A DNA stretch of 39,933 nucleotides from NCBI GenBank assembly GCA_003559375.1, contig PWLN01000350.1:1-39933 (forward strand), read 5' to 3'. Positions 28,482-39,242 of this stretch are shown here, one piece after another. The notes beneath the pieces are model-generated. The model had not been told where the DNA came from. It searched no databases and saw only the letters and a list, made by a program, of their open reading frames with translations. The stretch's first letter is position 1. The number at the start of each line of letters is the position of its first letter. A program made the translations under genes and the position numbers. The DNA comes from Balneolaceae bacterium. Lineage in GTDB: Bacteria > Bacteroidota > Rhodothermia > Balneolales > Balneolaceae.

Positions 28482-30971
28482 GTGCCTATGCAAATAATGA
28501 TACGTCCTATTATTACATTCATTATATCGGGTGTCACAGTTTTATTTTGGGCAAATTTCTCATCTGTTCATGCGCAAATTGCGCTTTATGATGGCAATCC
28601 AATTGAGATCAGATTTACTGATGTGGGTGCTTCACAGTTAACACAATCGAGACGGAATATAAGCTTAAACGAAATTGGCACGATCATCAGCCCTGATTTG
28701 GGTGAAGTAGATTTTGAATGGATCCCATTTAACATTGAACATTCAGATGCTGCCAACTCATTTATACGCGATGAGAGACAGTTTGTATCTATAGGCAGGT
28801 TATATACAAATATTGAACGGCAGTTATTTACAGTATCATTCAGAAATTTAAGTGAATATGATTTCGGTGGTATGATGGTTGCATTCGATTTTGTTGCACA
28901 TGCCGTCGAAATTCCTGCAAATAAAACTATCAGGCTGAGGTTCCGGGTTAATGATGGAGAATGGCAGTATGCTGAAAATGGCTTGCTCAATACTAACAGG
29001 TTGAGAGCCGATGATCGTGAGTTCAGTTCTGTATCTGTGCAACTCAATTTAAATCAGATATTTCTCAGATCCGGAGATCAGATCCATTTTATGTGGATCC
29101 ATGAAGAAGATGATTACGATAATTTACCACTCTTTCTGCAAAGGATTGAAGTTTTTCCTGATATAAGCAGACATACAAAGCTAAACAGGGGTTCATTAAT
29201 CATCACGGAAATAATGCCGGTGAGCAATGTAGACGGAACCGATTTTGAGTATCTTGAACTCTATAATCCAACGAATGAAGAAGTTCAGCTTAAAGGCATA
29301 GAAATCAAAACATCAGCAGGAAGCCATATTATTCAGCAGGATGTTATTGTTCCTTCTTACGGTGTGATCGTACTTTCAAATCTGGATATATCCGGAATTA
29401 ATGGAATACAGCACAGTTATTACTATAGTGGCAGCATCATACCACAATCAGGTGGAAGAATCGAGATCATTCAGCAAAACGAAGCAATTTCAATCGCTAC
29501 ATATGAACCAACCGAAAGCGGTATTGCGCTGCAGCTCAATGAGATGATTAATGCGTATGACGGATATACCAGCCTTACCAATCTGGCTCCGGCTGATGAG
29601 TCTTTTTTCCCTGAACTATATGGGTCGCCCGGCTCTGTCAGCAATTCTTTACCCATTTACAGAAGGACTCTTCAGCAGCAGGGATGGTATTTATTGTCGC
29701 CACCAGGTAAGCTAAACGCCAGATTAAGCCGGCATCCATCCATACAATACTTCTCGCTTAACGGTGAACCGGTATCCCCGGATTTGATTGAGCCTTATAC
29801 ACCATTTTTTGTATACAAGAATAATCGTGACCCGGTCATTATTTACGCAGAAAGTGTTCAGCGAATCACTACAAGTGAATCATATTTAAGAGAATATCAG
29901 TTCAGCGATGGGCTACGCCTTATATCAGCAGCCCACCCAACCGATACTAATTTTGAAAGTGTACTGAGAAGGAATGGAGTGATAATACCTCCTTTAGTAA
30001 AACAGTGGGATGAGAGGGCACAAGCATTCAGATTAGCCTATCCTGATCAGGCAAGACTTTTAAATTGGACACCATTTATCTTGCCCAGCCAGTTTCGAAC
30101 TTATGCTGCCGCAGGTTCTGCAGGCAGAAGAGGAGTAACAGAAATGCCGCGAAATATCACGTTTAGCCTTTTTGAGGGGGATGGCAGCAGCAGAATGGTT
30201 ATAGACCGTGCTGTACTTGGTTTTCTTCCCCCATCTGTTAATGGTGAACAGATCCGATACGATTTGCCAAAAATTATTCCTGCTTATCGCACACCATCAA
30301 ATACTTTAGCTGGATCTGCTTTTTTATATCTTTCGTCGCCGGAATCGAGAGAACCAAATAATTCTTTCATTCATCTTCCCTATGAAATTAACAGTGAATA
30401 TACTGTAGGATTGGGATACCAGCTCACCCCTGAACAAACATCTGGCCAGGCAATCCTGGAATGGCGAATTCCACCAGATATACCTGATGACTGGATAATT
30501 GAACTGAAAGATCATCAAACCGGCCTTTCAGTGAACATGCGTGACGAAAATAGATATCGTTTCAGATATAGTGTTGTTCAAAACCAGCTGGAGGCTGATG
30601 ACAGGTATGCGGCGATTTCAACAGCTACTGTGGCAGAAAGGAACAGATTTTCAATTGAATTGAAGCCATTTGAAGAGATCAAAGAAATTGTTGAGGAATT
30701 AAGGCCTGGAAGTATAGAATTAAGACAAAATTATCCCAATCCATTTAACCCATCTACAAACGTAACCTTCTATCTGCCGGAAGAACGAACTGTTCGTGTC
30801 GCTATTTATAATATTGTAGGACAGCAGGTTGCAATACTTATAGATGATAATCTTCAGGCTGGTGAACATTCGGTAACGTGGGACGCAACCAATAATCCAA
30901 GTGGAATATATATTGTTCAGCTTGAAACCGGGAACAGGATTCTAACGAGAAAGATTACCTTAATCAAGTAA
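28482..30971 (+). CDS. secreted lamin-tail-domain protein with T9SS type A C-terminal sorting domain
   Basis: 829 aa; signal peptide; LTD region GSLIITEIMPVSNVDGTDFEYLELYNPTNEEVQL; C-terminus LRQNYPNPFNPSTNVTFYLPEERTVRVAIYNIVGQQV..SGIYIVQLETGNRILTRKITLIK. GTG start 28482 or ATG 28488. Confidence 0.85.
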   Translation: MPMQIMIRPIITFIISGVTVLFWANFSSVHAQIALYDGNPIEIRFTDVGASQLTQSRRNISLNEIGTIISPDLGEVDFEWIPFNIEHSDAANSFIRDERQFVSIGRLYTNIERQLFTVSFRNLSEYDFGGMMVAFDFVAHAVEIPANKTIRLRFRVNDGEWQYAENGLLNTNRLRADDREFSSVSVQLNLNQIFLRSGDQIHFMWIHEEDDYDNLPLFLQRIEVFPDISRHTKLNRGSLIITEIMPVSNVDGTDFEYLELYNPTNEEVQLKGIEIKTSAGSHIIQQDVIVPSYGVIVLSNLDISGINGIQHSYYYSGSIIPQSGGRIEIIQQNEAISIATYEPTESGIALQLNEMINAYDGYTSLTNLAPADESFFPELYGSPGSVSNSLPIYRRTLQQQGWYLLSPPGKLNARLSRHPSIQYFSLNGEPVSPDLIEPYTPFFVYKNNRDPVIIYAESVQRITTSESYLREYQFSDGLRLISAAHPTDTNFESVLRRNGVIIPPLVKQWDERAQAFRLAYPDQARLLNWTPFILPSQFRTYAAAGSAGRRGVTEMPRNITFSLFEGDGSSRMVIDRAVLGFLPPSVNGEQIRYDLPKIIPAYRTPSNTLAGSAFLYLSSPESREPNNSFIHLPYEINSEYTVGLGYQLTPEQTSGQAILEWRIPPDIPDDWIIELKDHQTGLSVNMRDENRYRFRYSVVQNQLEADDRYAAISTATVAERNRFSIELKPFEEIKEIVEELRPGSIELRQNYPNPFNPSTNVTFYLPEERTVRVAIYNIVGQQVAILIDDNLQAGEHSVTWDATNNPSGIYIVQLETGNRILTRKITLIK

Positions 30972-31188
30972 CATTGTTTCTGCTTACTGAGTAAAGTTCT
31001 GACATAGATATCCCTTATCTACTACGGCTATGTATTTATTGCGATCATATGAGATTCATATCAGTCCAATTGAATAGGTCTCTGTAAATATCATCTTATG
31101 AACCTTTTGTTAGCGATATATTATGATTTTCTTTAGGTTTTACAAGATGATAATCATTCATTCAAAATCAACTACTCCGTAACCATTT

Positions 31189-32010
31189 ATGCAATACAAA
31201 ACAGCACAGGGATCAGAGGTTCCAGATATAGGCCTTGGCACTTATACATTAATTGGCAAGGAATGTAAAAACACTGTACTGAAAGCTCTTGAGTTAGGAT
31301 ACAGACATATTGATACAGCACAGATATACCAAAATGAAAAAGAAGTTGGTGAAGCGATAAACCTCTCCGGAGTTCACAGGGATGAGATATTTTTAACAAC
31401 CAAAGTTTGGTACACCAATCTTGAACATGATGATGTTTTGCAGTCTGTTGAAGAAAGCCTCAGGCTATTAAAAACATCATATATAGATCTTCTTTTAATT
31501 CATTGGCCAAATAAACAGTATCCGCTGGGGATTACTCTTGAAGCAATGTTGTCTTTGAAAGATCAGGGCAAAATTCTGAATATTGGTGTGAGTAATTTTA
31601 CACCAAAAATGACCAGATACGTAATTGAAGATTTAAGAATACCGATTTTTACCAACCAGGTTGAATACCATCCATTTCTCGGCCAGTTCGACTTATTGGA
31701 TTTATCTTACGAGAACAATTTTTTATTAACCGCTTACAGTCCGCTCGCGAAAGGGGATATATTTCGTGATGCTACACTGAAAAGAATAGCGGATGAGTAT
31801 GGCAAAACACCTGCACAAATTGCTCTGAGGTGGTTAATAGAACAGGAAAATGTTATTGCAATACCAAAAGCCACATCTGCAGATCACTTAAGAGAAAATA
31901 TTGACCTTTATAATTTTGAGCTTTCTGATAGTCATTTTGAAGAAATTGATCAGCTTGATAAGACACGCAGAATTTCAAATCCATCATTTGCACCAGACTG
32001 GGATTCATAA
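31189..32010 (+). CDS. aldo/keto reductase
   Basis: 273 aa; GYRHIDTAQIYQNEKEVGEAI, IDLLLIHWPN, IGVSNFTPKM, IPIFTNQVEYHPFL, VIAIPKATSADHLREN. Confidence 0.92.
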   Translation: MQYKTAQGSEVPDIGLGTYTLIGKECKNTVLKALELGYRHIDTAQIYQNEKEVGEAINLSGVHRDEIFLTTKVWYTNLEHDDVLQSVEESLRLLKTSYIDLLLIHWPNKQYPLGITLEAMLSLKDQGKILNIGVSNFTPKMTRYVIEDLRIPIFTNQVEYHPFLGQFDLLDLSYENNFLLTAYSPLAKGDIFRDATLKRIADEYGKTPAQIALRWLIEQENVIAIPKATSADHLRENIDLYNFELSDSHFEEIDQLDKTRRISNPSFAPDWDS

Positions 32011-32230
32011 GAACAGATAAGAAAACGTAAATTGCATTTTGTGACTATGAGTCTGGATACTTTGAAATTTAATTCCGGCCTGCAATAAATATACTTATAA
32101 ATATATGTAATATCATAAATAAGATGATAGTAAAATTGTAAATATTTAAAATTTTGGTTGAATATTACTCAGATCTTATTTAAAGATTGATTCATTGAGA
32201 TAGCACTAAGTAATGATGAAGAAAGATTAA

Positions 32231-32565
32231 TGTGGATAACTTTAATTGAGTGTGGATAACTGGCAATAATCTTTATACAATCAAAATAATACCTTAATTA
32301 CCCACATTATAGATAATATTTAGATAATATATTGAATTAACAAACATTTTTATATTTAAAAAAAATATATTTTTAAATATATATTTAAATCAATGAGTAT
32401 AACACTTCTCAACTTCGCTCATCATTGTGGATAACTTAGAGGATTTGTGGAAAAGTAATTGAGATTTTTCTTGATGTCTGTTCGTATCACGAATATATTG
32501 CCTGAACCAAATTTTAGTTTCTACCCAAGCCTTACCAATAACATCATACATCAAAATTATCCACG
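32231..32565. promoter_or_regulatory. cluster of DnaA boxes with AT-rich segment (candidate oriC or DnaA-regulated nrdJ promoter)
   Basis: TGTGGATAA at 32231-32239, 32251-32259, 32426-32434 (perfect); TGTGGAAAA 32446-32454; TTACCCACA 32298-32306; TTATCCACG 32557-32565; AT-rich 32307-32395. Confidence 0.7.
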
Positions 32566-32582
32566 AAGCAGGAGAATTATCT

Positions 32583-35500
32583 ATGAAATTCAGCCGTTTT
32601 TACACCAAAACAGAATGGAGAACACCTTACGATCCGATCAAATTTGAAAAAAGGAAATCTGAAATTAAAAATCCTGACGGTTCAAAAATTTTTGAAATGG
32701 CAGGTGTATTAGTGCCATCCGGCTGGTCGCAGGTAGCAACAGATATTATTGCACAAAAATATTTCAGAAAAGCCGGTGTTCCGGTTAAACTAAAAAAAGT
32801 TGCAGAAAAAGGTGTGCCGAAATGGCTTCAGCGTTCAACGGCCGATGAAAAAGAGCTTGCAAAGATTGATGATGATAAACGATACACCCATGAAGTAGAC
32901 AGCAGGCAGGTATTTAACAGGCTCGCCGGGTGCTGGACATACTGGGGGTGGAAACATAAATACTTCAACTCAGAAGAAGATGCAAAAGTATTTTATGACG
33001 AACTGTGCTATATGCTGGCTAATCAGATGGCCGCACCCAATAGCCCGCAATGGTTTAATACCGGGCTATTTTGGGCTTATGGAATTAATGGTCCTGCCCA
33101 GGGTCATTATTATGTTGAACCGGATAGTGGCAAGTTAAAGAAATCCGAAGACGCATATACCCATCCTCAGCCTCATGCATGCTTTATCCAAAGCATCAGT
33201 GACGATCTTGTAAATGAAGGGGGTATTATGGATTTGTGGGTTCGGGAAGCCCGTTTGTTTAAGTATGGTTCCGGGACAGGGACAAACTTTTCTGAACTGC
33301 GTGGTGACGGGGAGCGCCTGAGTGGTGGCGGTAAGTCTTCCGGGTTAATGAGTTTTCTTAAAATCGGTGACCGGGCTGCAGGAGCCATCAAATCCGGAGG
33401 CACAACCCGAAGGGCAGCCAAGATGGTTACACTTGATCTGGACCATCCCGATATTGAGGAATATATCAACTGGAAAGTTCGTGAAGAACAAAAAGTAGCA
33501 GCAATTGTTGCAGGCTCAAAAATTTCCCAGAAACACCTCAAAAATATTATCAGGCTTTGTCACCAACCTGTTCAGATTGATGGTAAATCGCTAAATGGTT
33601 CTGTAAGCAGAGATCCGCTAAAACATAAAGAACTCGGAAAAGCTATCAGGAATGCGAAACGAGATCATGTGCCACTTAACTACATTGAAAGGGTTATACA
33701 GCTCGCATCGCAAGGTTATTCAGATATCGAATTCGATACTTATGATACCGACTGGAATTCAGAAGCTTATATGACGGTTAGCGGGCAAAATTCCAATAAT
33801 TCAGTTCGCATCCCGAATAGTTTCATGAATGCGGTAATTGACGATGGGGCCTGGAACCTCTATGGCAGAATTGATAAACGAAAAGCCAAAAAAGAGGGAA
33901 GAGAACCTGTACCCATGAAGACACTTAAAGCTCGTGAACTATGGGATCAGATCAGTTATGCAGCCTGGTCATGTGCCGACCCGGGAACACAATATCATGA
34001 TACGATTAATGAGTGGCACACATGCCCTCAGGATGGTGAAATAAAAGCGAGTAACCCATGCTCGGAATACATGTTCCTTGATAATACAGCATGTAATCTG
34101 GCATCTCTTAACCTGATGAAGTTTTTCAAAGATGAGAGTTGCGCCGAGTTCGATATTCATTCAATCAGGCATGCATCACGTATATGGACAACTGTTCTGG
34201 AAATCTCGGTACTAATGGCTCAGTTTCCATCCAAAGAAATTGCGGAACTTTCTTACATATTCCGTACTCTCGGGCTTGGTTATGCCAACCTTGGCGCTGC
34301 ACTTATGGTGCAAGGTGTGCCCTACGATAGTAAAACAGGCTTTGCAATTGCCGGTGCCCTTACCTGCATCCTTCACATGAAATCTTATGCCACAAGTGCT
34401 GAATTGGCAAAAGAACTTGGAGCATTTCAGGGATACGAAAGAAATAAACAACACATGCTTCGGGTGATGAGAAATCACCGAAGAGCTGCATATAATTCCC
34501 CGGATAATGAATATGAAGGACTCACAATTAAACCGGCAGGTATTGATGCCGAAAATTGTCCTGCATATCTGCTGGATGCTGCCAGGAAAGATGCTGACGA
34601 AGCAGTGGCTGAAGGTGAGAAATACGGATACCGAAACGCTCAGGTAACTGTGATTGCGCCAACTGGAACTATAGGCCTTGTAATGGACTGTGACACAACC
34701 GGAATTGAACCGGATTTTGCACTTGTTAAATTCAAGAAACTGGCTGGTGGTGGTTATTTTAAAATCATCAACCAAAGTGTACCTCTTGCACTTAAAAATC
34801 TTGGTTATAGCAAACAGGAGATCGATGATATTATTCGGTACGCCAAGGGAGCAGCATCATTAAAAGGTTGTCCTTATATCAATGTAGACAGTTTAAAAGA
34901 AAAAGGGTTCACGAAAGAGAAGCTTGAAGCCATTGATGAAGCACTTCCCGGCAGTTTCGATATAAAATTCGCATTTAATCACTGGACACTCGGAGAAGAC
35001 TTCTGTAAAAAAGTTCTGAACATAACTGAAGAGCAGCTTTCAGATTTTAACTTTGATATGCTCAGATTTTTGGGATACAGTAAAGAGCAGATTCAGGCAG
35101 CTAACGATTATGTATGCGGAACCATGACTTTAGAAGGTGCACCACACATTAAGGATGAACATTTGCCGGTGTTCGATTGTGCAAACAGATGCGGCCGCAT
35201 TGGCACAAGATACATTTCTGCAGCAGGCCACATTAACATGATGGCTGCTGCCCAGCCGTTTATCTCAGGGGCTATCTCTAAAACGATCAATCTACCAAAT
35301 GAAGCTACAGTAGAAGATTTTAAAGACGCTTATATGATGTCCTGGCAGAAAATGCTGAAGGCAAATGCACTTTACCGTGACGGATCGAAACTCAGTCAGC
35401 CGCTTAACTCGATGAGTGATGTGCTTGAAGAAATCGATGAAGAAGATGATGAAACAATCGCAGCTCAGGAAATGATTGTAAAAACAGCTGAGAAAATCAT

Positions 35501-36161
35501 CCATAAATATGTAGCAAGGCGTCAGAAACTCCCATTTCGCCGAAGCGGATACACACAAAAAGTGAAAATTGGTGGTCAGAGTGTATATCTGAGAACAGGT
35601 GAATATGATAATGGTCAGCTGGGTGAAATTTTCATTGATATGCATCGTGAAGGAGCCGCATTCAGAAGCCTGATGAACTGTTTTGCCATTGCTATTTCTC
35701 TTGGTCTACAACACGGTGTACCGCTTGAAGAATTTGTAGACGCATTTGTATTTACCAAATTTGAACCAAGTGGTATGGTTAACGGCAGCCCACATATTAA
35801 AATGACTACCTCAATAATAGATTATATATTCAGAGAGCTTGCTGTGACCTATCTTGAAAGAGACGACCTTGCACATGTGGCACCTGAGGATATACTGTCG
35901 CGAAAGTTAAAACCTTCAGAAGAGCAGGAATTAGCTGATCAGGTAGAAAAAAAGACTATCATCAAAGAACCAAAAAATGTAACTGAGACTGTAGCAACTG
36001 TTGTTCAGTCTTCGGTAAAAGATTCGGATAGTGACTATGACCGTGCCAAACAACTTGGTTATACAGGCGACTCTTGCCCCGAATGCGGCAGCATGACGAT
36101 GATTCGTAACGGTACATGCTTAAAATGCATGACCTGTGGTTCAACGACAGGCTGTTCTTAA
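32583..36161 (+). CDS. nrdJ: vitamin B12-dependent (class II) ribonucleoside-diphosphate reductase
   Basis: 1192 aa; [76 protein letters not shown]-terminal [28 protein letters not shown]. Confidence 0.95.
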   Translation: MKFSRFYTKTEWRTPYDPIKFEKRKSEIKNPDGSKIFEMAGVLVPSGWSQVATDIIAQKYFRKAGVPVKLKKVAEKGVPKWLQRSTADEKELAKIDDDKRYTHEVDSRQVFNRLAGCWTYWGWKHKYFNSEEDAKVFYDELCYMLANQMAAPNSPQWFNTGLFWAYGINGPAQGHYYVEPDSGKLKKSEDAYTHPQPHACFIQSISDDLVNEGGIMDLWVREARLFKYGSGTGTNFSELRGDGERLSGGGKSSGLMSFLKIGDRAAGAIKSGGTTRRAAKMVTLDLDHPDIEEYINWKVREEQKVAAIVAGSKISQKHLKNIIRLCHQPVQIDGKSLNGSVSRDPLKHKELGKAIRNAKRDHVPLNYIERVIQLASQGYSDIEFDTYDTDWNSEAYMTVSGQNSNNSVRIPNSFMNAVIDDGAWNLYGRIDKRKAKKEGREPVPMKTLKARELWDQISYAAWSCADPGTQYHDTINEWHTCPQDGEIKASNPCSEYMFLDNTACNLASLNLMKFFKDESCAEFDIHSIRHASRIWTTVLEISVLMAQFPSKEIAELSYIFRTLGLGYANLGAALMVQGVPYDSKTGFAIAGALTCILHMKSYATSAELAKELGAFQGYERNKQHMLRVMRNHRRAAYNSPDNEYEGLTIKPAGIDAENCPAYLLDAARKDADEAVAEGEKYGYRNAQVTVIAPTGTIGLVMDCDTTGIEPDFALVKFKKLAGGGYFKIINQSVPLALKNLGYSKQEIDDIIRYAKGAASLKGCPYINVDSLKEKGFTKEKLEAIDEALPGSFDIKFAFNHWTLGEDFCKKVLNITEEQLSDFNFDMLRFLGYSKEQIQAANDYVCGTMTLEGAPHIKDEHLPVFDCANRCGRIGTRYISAAGHINMMAAAQPFISGAISKTINLPNEATVEDFKDAYMMSWQKMLKANALYRDGSKLSQPLNSMSDVLEEIDEEDDETIAAQEMIVKTAEKIIHKYVARRQKLPFRRSGYTQKVKIGGQSVYLRTGEYDNGQLGEIFIDMHREGAAFRSLMNCFAIAISLGLQHGVPLEEFVDAFVFTKFEPSGMVNGSPHIKMTTSIIDYIFRELAVTYLERDDLAHVAPEDILSRKLKPSEEQELADQVEKKTIIKEPKNVTETVATVVQSSVKDSDSDYDRAKQLGYTGDSCPECGSMTMIRNGTCLKCMTCGSTTGCS

Positions 36162-36218
36162 TAAAAACCTACATCTTAAAATGATGAAGGTAAAGATTGA
36201 CGTGAACCGTCAGATAAG

Positions 36219-36250
36219 CCCGCCGGTTGATCATCGGCGGGTATTTTTTC
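36219..36250 (+). terminator. Rho-independent terminator after nrdJ
   Basis: CCCGCCG - gttgatcat - CGGCGGG followed by TATTTTTTC. Confidence 0.85.
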
Positions 36251-36274
36251 TATTTATATCAGATACAATATAAA

Positions 36275-36982
36275 ATGAAGAAAATCCTCTATATTTTTCC
36301 TCATCCTGATGATGAATCATTTGGGCCTGCACCTGCTATTTCGGCTCAATTAAGACAAGGGAATGAAGTATATCTCCTCACACTTACCAAAGGTGAAGCC
36401 ACGAGCCAGCGGTTCAAACTGAATTTAAGTAAGCAGCAGATGGGTGAGATTCGCTATAGAGAAATGCAATGTGTGGAAAAGGTACTCGGGTTAACGGATA
36501 TGACAGTTTTGGATCTGCCAGATAATGAACTAAAGTATCTTGACCCAATAATAATTGAAGAAACAGTCAGCAAACATATTCAGTTAGTTGAGCCTGATAT
36601 ACTTGTTACTTACGCGGTTCATGGGATTAGTGGTTTTCATGACCATCTTGTTACTCATGCTGTGGTAAAACGTGTTTTTTGTCAGATGAAAAGAAGCAGT
36701 GACAATCATCCTGACAGGCTTGCCTTATTTACAAGAATAGGCGAAACAGATTTTACAGGTAAATTCAGGCTTGAAGCTTCCACGGAAAAGGAAATTGGGT
36801 TTATTGAAAATTGCACCGATGTGGATATGGAAAAATTCAGAAAGGCTCTGGATTGTTATAAAACCTATGCAGATGTTATTGAAGCAAGCAAAGTTAAAGA
36901 GATTGTGACAAATGAAGTTCCATTCGAAATTTTTGGAGAAGATTTAAATACCCGATTGAACTCGATTACTGAAGGCTTATAA
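36275..36982 (+). CDS. PIG-L / LmbE family deacetylase
   Basis: Start moved to ATG 36275 (MKKILYIFPHPDDESFGPAPAISAQLRQGNEVYLLTLTKGEAT); HPDDE motif. Confidence 0.9.
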   Translation: MKKILYIFPHPDDESFGPAPAISAQLRQGNEVYLLTLTKGEATSQRFKLNLSKQQMGEIRYREMQCVEKVLGLTDMTVLDLPDNELKYLDPIIIEETVSKHIQLVEPDILVTYAVHGISGFHDHLVTHAVVKRVFCQMKRSSDNHPDRLALFTRIGETDFTGKFRLEASTEKEIGFIENCTDVDMEKFRKALDCYKTYADVIEASKVKEIVTNEVPFEIFGEDLNTRLNSITEGL

Positions 36983-37071
36983 CTGAATAATTCATCTTCA
37001 AATGTTGAAACCCATTAACAAACTACGGCTAAAATCCCTATTTCTTCAGATTTATCATCAGGTTCAACTCA

Positions 37072-38205
37072 TCAATCATCTCGATTGTTGAAACGCTCTG
37101 CAGCTTTGTACCAAATCTCCTGATTTAAGCTGAAGTCGGGAAAATAGTTGTTTATGAAGAGAACATCGTCACATTTTGTGTCAGTCCATATGTTGTTCTG
37201 AATTTGTAGGCTTCCTTTAATCCAGTAAGACCTGTTCTCCGTAACCAGATGAGAACCACAAGGATAGGGTTCGCTATAGTTTGCTGAGTAAAAAGCAACA
37301 TTACTATATTTCCACTCATGGCTGAACATGGTATTTTCTTTAACTGAAATATTTTGCCCTCCGGCAATTCCAATTCCAACCTGCCCCGGATTTACACCAA
37401 CATTACCGGAAGCAATCTGATAGGAGCCACCACCATCACCAAGCATAATAAATGATCCATATCTGTCATTCCCATGGCCACGAGCACGATTGTTTTTCAC
37501 AAGAATTGGGCTATCTTCTGTACCATGTGACTTGTAAACTGATATCCAGTCCACCACATCTTCTGCTTCACCACGCAGATAAGTACCAAACCGTTCCATT
37601 GCATTATAACTGATTTCTATATTGCTGCCATGGCATTTATCCAGTTGAACAAAGTTTCTGCCAATATTGAGCCCCATATTGTCTCTTATCAAAACCGGAC
37701 CAGTGCAATCCGTAAATAAAACCCCGGAAGTAACTCTTGTAAAATAATTATCCGTTACAGTTACATTCTCAACATTCACCAATCTGATAGCACCATACTT
37801 ATGGCCATTACCAGATCCTGTATTATTTATTGAAAGTCGCCTAAGATGAATATTATTACCTCTTCTAAAAAAGATGCCGTTATCAACGTAATTTCTGATT
37901 TCAATGCCCTGGATTGTTACATTTGTTCCGGTTCCTGAGAAGGCATCACTCACAGTATCAAGCCCGTCCATAATAGCACCATTTTCTCCGATCCACATAT
38001 TTCCTTGCTTTGGATGTCGCACTTGTTGCCCCCGATGAACTCCGGACCTAACTAAAAACACCGTCCCCTCGGGGTGCATATCATTTGCAACCTGGAAATT
38101 GTCACCTACCTCAAGGGTAACTTGATTTGTTGGTGTACTATCGCAACCTGAAAAGAACAATAAATAATACAGTAATATCAAAAGATGTGATGACCACCTT
38201 TTCAT
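37072..38205 (-). CDS. lipoprotein with right-handed parallel beta-helix repeats
   Basis: 377 aa; lipobox LFFSGC; NxxI/NxxV repeat strands (VTIQGIEIRNYVDNGIFFRRGNNIHLRRLSINNTGSG...NVTVTDNYFTRVTSGVLFTDC). Confidence 0.8.
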   Translation of the reverse strand: MKRWSSHLLILLYYLLFFSGCDSTPTNQVTLEVGDNFQVANDMHPEGTVFLVRSGVHRGQQVRHPKQGNMWIGENGAIMDGLDTVSDAFSGTGTNVTIQGIEIRNYVDNGIFFRRGNNIHLRRLSINNTGSGNGHKYGAIRLVNVENVTVTDNYFTRVTSGVLFTDCTGPVLIRDNMGLNIGRNFVQLDKCHGSNIEISYNAMERFGTYLRGEAEDVVDWISVYKSHGTEDSPILVKNNRARGHGNDRYGSFIMLGDGGGSYQIASGNVGVNPGQVGIGIAGGQNISVKENTMFSHEWKYSNVAFYSANYSEPYPCGSHLVTENRSYWIKGSLQIQNNIWTDTKCDDVLFINNYFPDFSLNQEIWYKAAERFNNRDD

Positions 38206-38318
38206 ATAAAATTACCCCTTAAGTGTTTGACCAGATTAACCTTATTTCTATTGGTTTCTGTATATAAGGCAGAGTCCAACATTCTATTTGTAATATAATA
38301 AATAATGAAATTTGTTCA

Positions 38319-39242
38319 TCATATGTTGAATGAATAAAGTTTATCAACAATGAGCATATGAGGCAGTGTCAGTACGCTAATCAGAATAAACATGAGTGTC
38401 AAAAATTTGTCAGCCAATCCTGTTATATCATTGATAAATAACAAAATGAGTAGTCCTCCAATTGAAACGAGAGTAAAAGGCAAAGCAAGCCTAAAAAAAG
38501 TTAAAATGCTTAACTCTTTGTCTTTATGTGCAAAAAAACGCTGCATTTGATAAATATGTCCAGCAGAATGCCAGACTGCAAAATAGAGAGCAAATCCGGT
38601 TAATGGGCCACAGATTTGAAATAATAATATCAGAAGCACCAGATCAGACCAGTAGGCCAGTGGCTTGCGTATTTGTTTTATCAGAGTGAGTAACAGAGAA
38701 TAAGCTATATAGAGAGATACAATTCCTATATAGAGGGCAATGTAAGATTCTGTCAGAAAACCAAATTCTATAAGTTCTGTGCCAGTTGCTTGTGCAATTA
38801 TTGGCAACGTTACAGATAGGTCAGAAAAAATGATTAGACCGATAATTAACATTCCGCGCAATACATAAGCCAAATGATTTTTATTACCATCAAGGAGATG
38901 ATCTTCCATATCTGCCTGCCCAAAATGGTATATGGAAATCATTAAAAAGAGTGCCATTCCAACAACGGGTGTAATTAACCACAATAACCCAATAAATATC
39001 ATGATCAAGATATAGCTGCTGTAAAAATAAAGTGTTCCGTTTTTTTTATTCACTGAACTATTTAATTCTGCCGAGATAATGTGGTCAATTGCACCATGCG
39101 GTATTCCAATAAAAAAGACCGAGACAACCACAATGTAAGGTGCCATCGCATCATGAATGTGTGGTATGAACAGCGCGGCGATTATGAATATGAAGGAGGT
39201 TGAACCCGCGAATAAAATGAAAGTGAATGAAGACCTGAACAC
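38319..39242 (-). CDS. blh: Brp/Blh family beta-carotene 15,15'-dioxygenase (retinal-forming)
   Basis: 307 aa polytopic; FIGIPHGAIDH, YHFGQADMEDH, VWHSAGHIYQMQRFF, LPHMLIVDKLY histidine motifs. Confidence 0.92.
   Translation of the reverse strand: MFRSSFTFILFAGSTSFIFIIAALFIPHIHDAMAPYIVVVSVFFIGIPHGAIDHIISAELNSSVNKKNGTLYFYSSYILIMIFIGLLWLITPVVGMALFLMISIYHFGQADMEDHLLDGNKNHLAYVLRGMLIIGLIIFSDLSVTLPIIAQATGTELIEFGFLTESYIALYIGIVSLYIAYSLLLTLIKQIRKPLAYWSDLVLLILLFQICGPLTGFALYFAVWHSAGHIYQMQRFFAHKDKELSILTFFRLALPFTLVSIGGLLILLFINDITGLADKFLTLMFILISVLTLPHMLIVDKLYSFNI

Noticed and set aside
32298-32330. NrdR box pair upstream of nrdJ
   Set aside because: Compared with the ACACWATATATWGTGT consensus, the best local match is poor and no properly spaced second box was seen.
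32011-32582. Adenosylcobalamin riboswitch upstream of B12-dependent nrdJ
   Set aside because: No recognisable B12-box (GCCACTG-type) and region is extremely AT-rich; DnaA boxes explain the conserved-looking signals better.
34212-34775. 187-aa antisense ORF within nrdJ
   Set aside because: Longest antisense ORF here but wholly inside highly conserved nrdJ, composition is typical of a shadow frame.
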